This document shows, one piece after another, positions 63,483 through 64,000 of a stretch of DNA of 64,000 bases. A model generated the notes under the pieces. That model was not told the DNA's origin. It saw only the letters and a list, made by a program, of their open reading frames with translations, and made no database searches. Position 1 is the first letter of the stretch, and each line of letters starts with the position of its first letter. This DNA is from Candidatus Hydrogenedentota bacterium. GTDB taxonomy: Bacteria > Hydrogenedentota > Hydrogenedentia > Hydrogenedentales > CAITNO01. The stretch lies in NCBI GenBank assembly GCA_903893795.1, contig CAITNO010000066.1, forward strand, positions 35,907 to 99,906. Direction: 5' to 3'. Position numbers and translations under genes: made by a program.

Positions 63483-64000
63483 CTACTTTTTGCCGGCCTT
63501 CTTGGCAGCCTTCGCGGCCTTTGCCGGTTTGGCGGTCTTGCAGGTGCCCTTGCAGGCGCCCTTTTTGCCGGTGCAGCGCGGGGTTTCGAGGGCCGCCTGG
63601 GCCGCCGCGAAGCGGGCGATCGGGACGCGGAACGGTGAGCAGGACACGTAGTTCAGGCCGACGCGGTGGCAGAACTTGACAGACGAGGGCTCGCCGCCGT
63701 GCTCGCCGCAAATGCCGCACTTGAGGTCGCCGCGCGTGGAGCGGCCCTTTTCGACGGCCATCTGCACGAGCTGGCCGATGCCTTCCTGGTCGAGCACCTC
63801 GAAGGGATCCTCGGGCAGGATCTTCTTGTCGAGGTAGGCCGGCAGGAATCCGCCGATATCGTCACGGCTGTAGCCGAAGCCCATCTGCGTGAGGTCGTTG
63901 GTGCCGAAGCTGAAGAAGTCGGCGACTTCGGCGATCTTGTCGGCTGTGAGCGCGGCGCGGGGGATCTCGATCATCGTGCCGATCATGTAGCTGAGCTTGA
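63483..64000 (-). CDS. ppdK: Pyruvate, phosphate dikinase, C-terminal part (gene continues beyond the window)
   Basis: Interconverts pyruvate, ATP and phosphate with phosphoenolpyruvate, AMP and diphosphate. Only the end of the PEP/pyruvate-binding domain lies here: [40 protein letters not shown] (the conserved GTNDLTQ) and [15 protein letters not shown] with the catalytic Cys-Gly-Glu-His. The usual family C-terminus ([17 protein letters not shown]) is then extended by about 30 residues rich in Lys, Ala and Gly with four Cys ([13 protein letters not shown], then Lys-Pro-Ala repeats). This tail is atypical for the enzyme and recalls basic nucleic-acid-binding tails. The 5' part is outside the window. 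Confidence 0.93.
   Translation of the reverse strand, partial: KLSYMIGTMIEIPRAALTADKIAEVADFFSFGTNDLTQMGFGYSRDDIGGFLPAYLDKKILPEDPFEVLDQEGIGQLVQMAVEKGRSTRGDLKCGICGEHGGEPSSVKFCHRVGLNYVSCSPFRVPIARFAAAQAALETPRCTGKKGACKGTCKTAKPAKAAKAAKKAGKK

Overview
The window (64 kb, moderately GC-rich, densely packed) looks like a chromosome segment of a Gram-negative (diderm) bacterium from a little-cultivated lineage. The outer-membrane genes support this: an LptD-type porin, a TolC family protein, Mla-type lipid transport genes, and several lipoproteins with clear lipoboxes. The mix of core genes, secreted ADP-ribosylglycohydrolase-like and GH42-like proteins, FGE-sulfatase-domain lipoprotein and IS4 remnants would fit Hydrogenedentota or the PVC/Planctomycetota neighbourhood. 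That placement is inference only; no rRNA or universal marker in the window was aligned.

Layout. 0.4-6.4 kb: ctpA, rph, rdgB, a tsaC/Sua5-like gene, rpiB, hslU (with no hslV beside it) and a YfiH/PgeF-family gene, all on the plus strand with several stop/start overlaps. 6.6-15 kb: the classical rimP-nusA-infB-(DUF503)-rbfA-truB-ribF translation/transcription operon. It is preceded by a promoter and a terminator-like hairpin in the rimP leader, uses several TTG starts, and carries rbfA fused in frame to an NrnA-type DHH phosphoesterase. 15.0-17.8 kb (minus): a CsoR/CstR-type repressor with a good promoter and palindromic operator, followed by a CoA-disulfide-reductase/rhodanese/TusA/DsrE-like fusion, i.e. 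a sulfur-trafficking operon. 18.0-23.8 kb: a TolC/MacA/MacB-type tripartite exporter. 23.9-29.6 kb: a GNAT acetyltransferase, a MshEN + cNMP-binding protein, an epimerase-aminotransferase fusion and a thioesterase.

29.6-37.9 kb (minus, one apparent operon read right to left): ligA, mlaE (with STAS-like N-terminus), mlaF, mlaD, an auxiliary lipoprotein, a deacetylase-fold-like protein and a secreted ADP-ribosylglycohydrolase-like protein. 38.1-47.8 kb: an FGE-sulfatase-domain lipoprotein, an alpha/beta hydrolase lacking the nucleophile serine, an ABC-F ATPase, a small membrane protein, a family 2 glycosyltransferase, a polyprenyl synthase and a membrane-anchored GH42-like protein. 48-52.8 kb: zinc-ribbon membrane protein, lipoprotein, GT-C-like membrane protein, then rsmA with an upstream lipoprotein on the minus strand. 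53.7-58.7 kb: a PfkB-type sugar kinase, a small secreted low-complexity protein and a very large beta-propeller/LptD fusion. 58.7-60.3 kb (minus): FHA-GAF-adenylate cyclase.

60.3-63.5 kb is an accessory, gene-poor stretch with a secreted hypothetical protein, a frameshifted and 5'-truncated IS4 transposase, a short tandem repeat and inverted repeats. A second IS4-family N-terminal remnant lies at 52.97 kb. The window ends inside a minus-strand pyruvate phosphate dikinase gene with an unusual Lys/Ala/Cys-rich tail. No tRNA, rRNA or CRISPR array was recognised.
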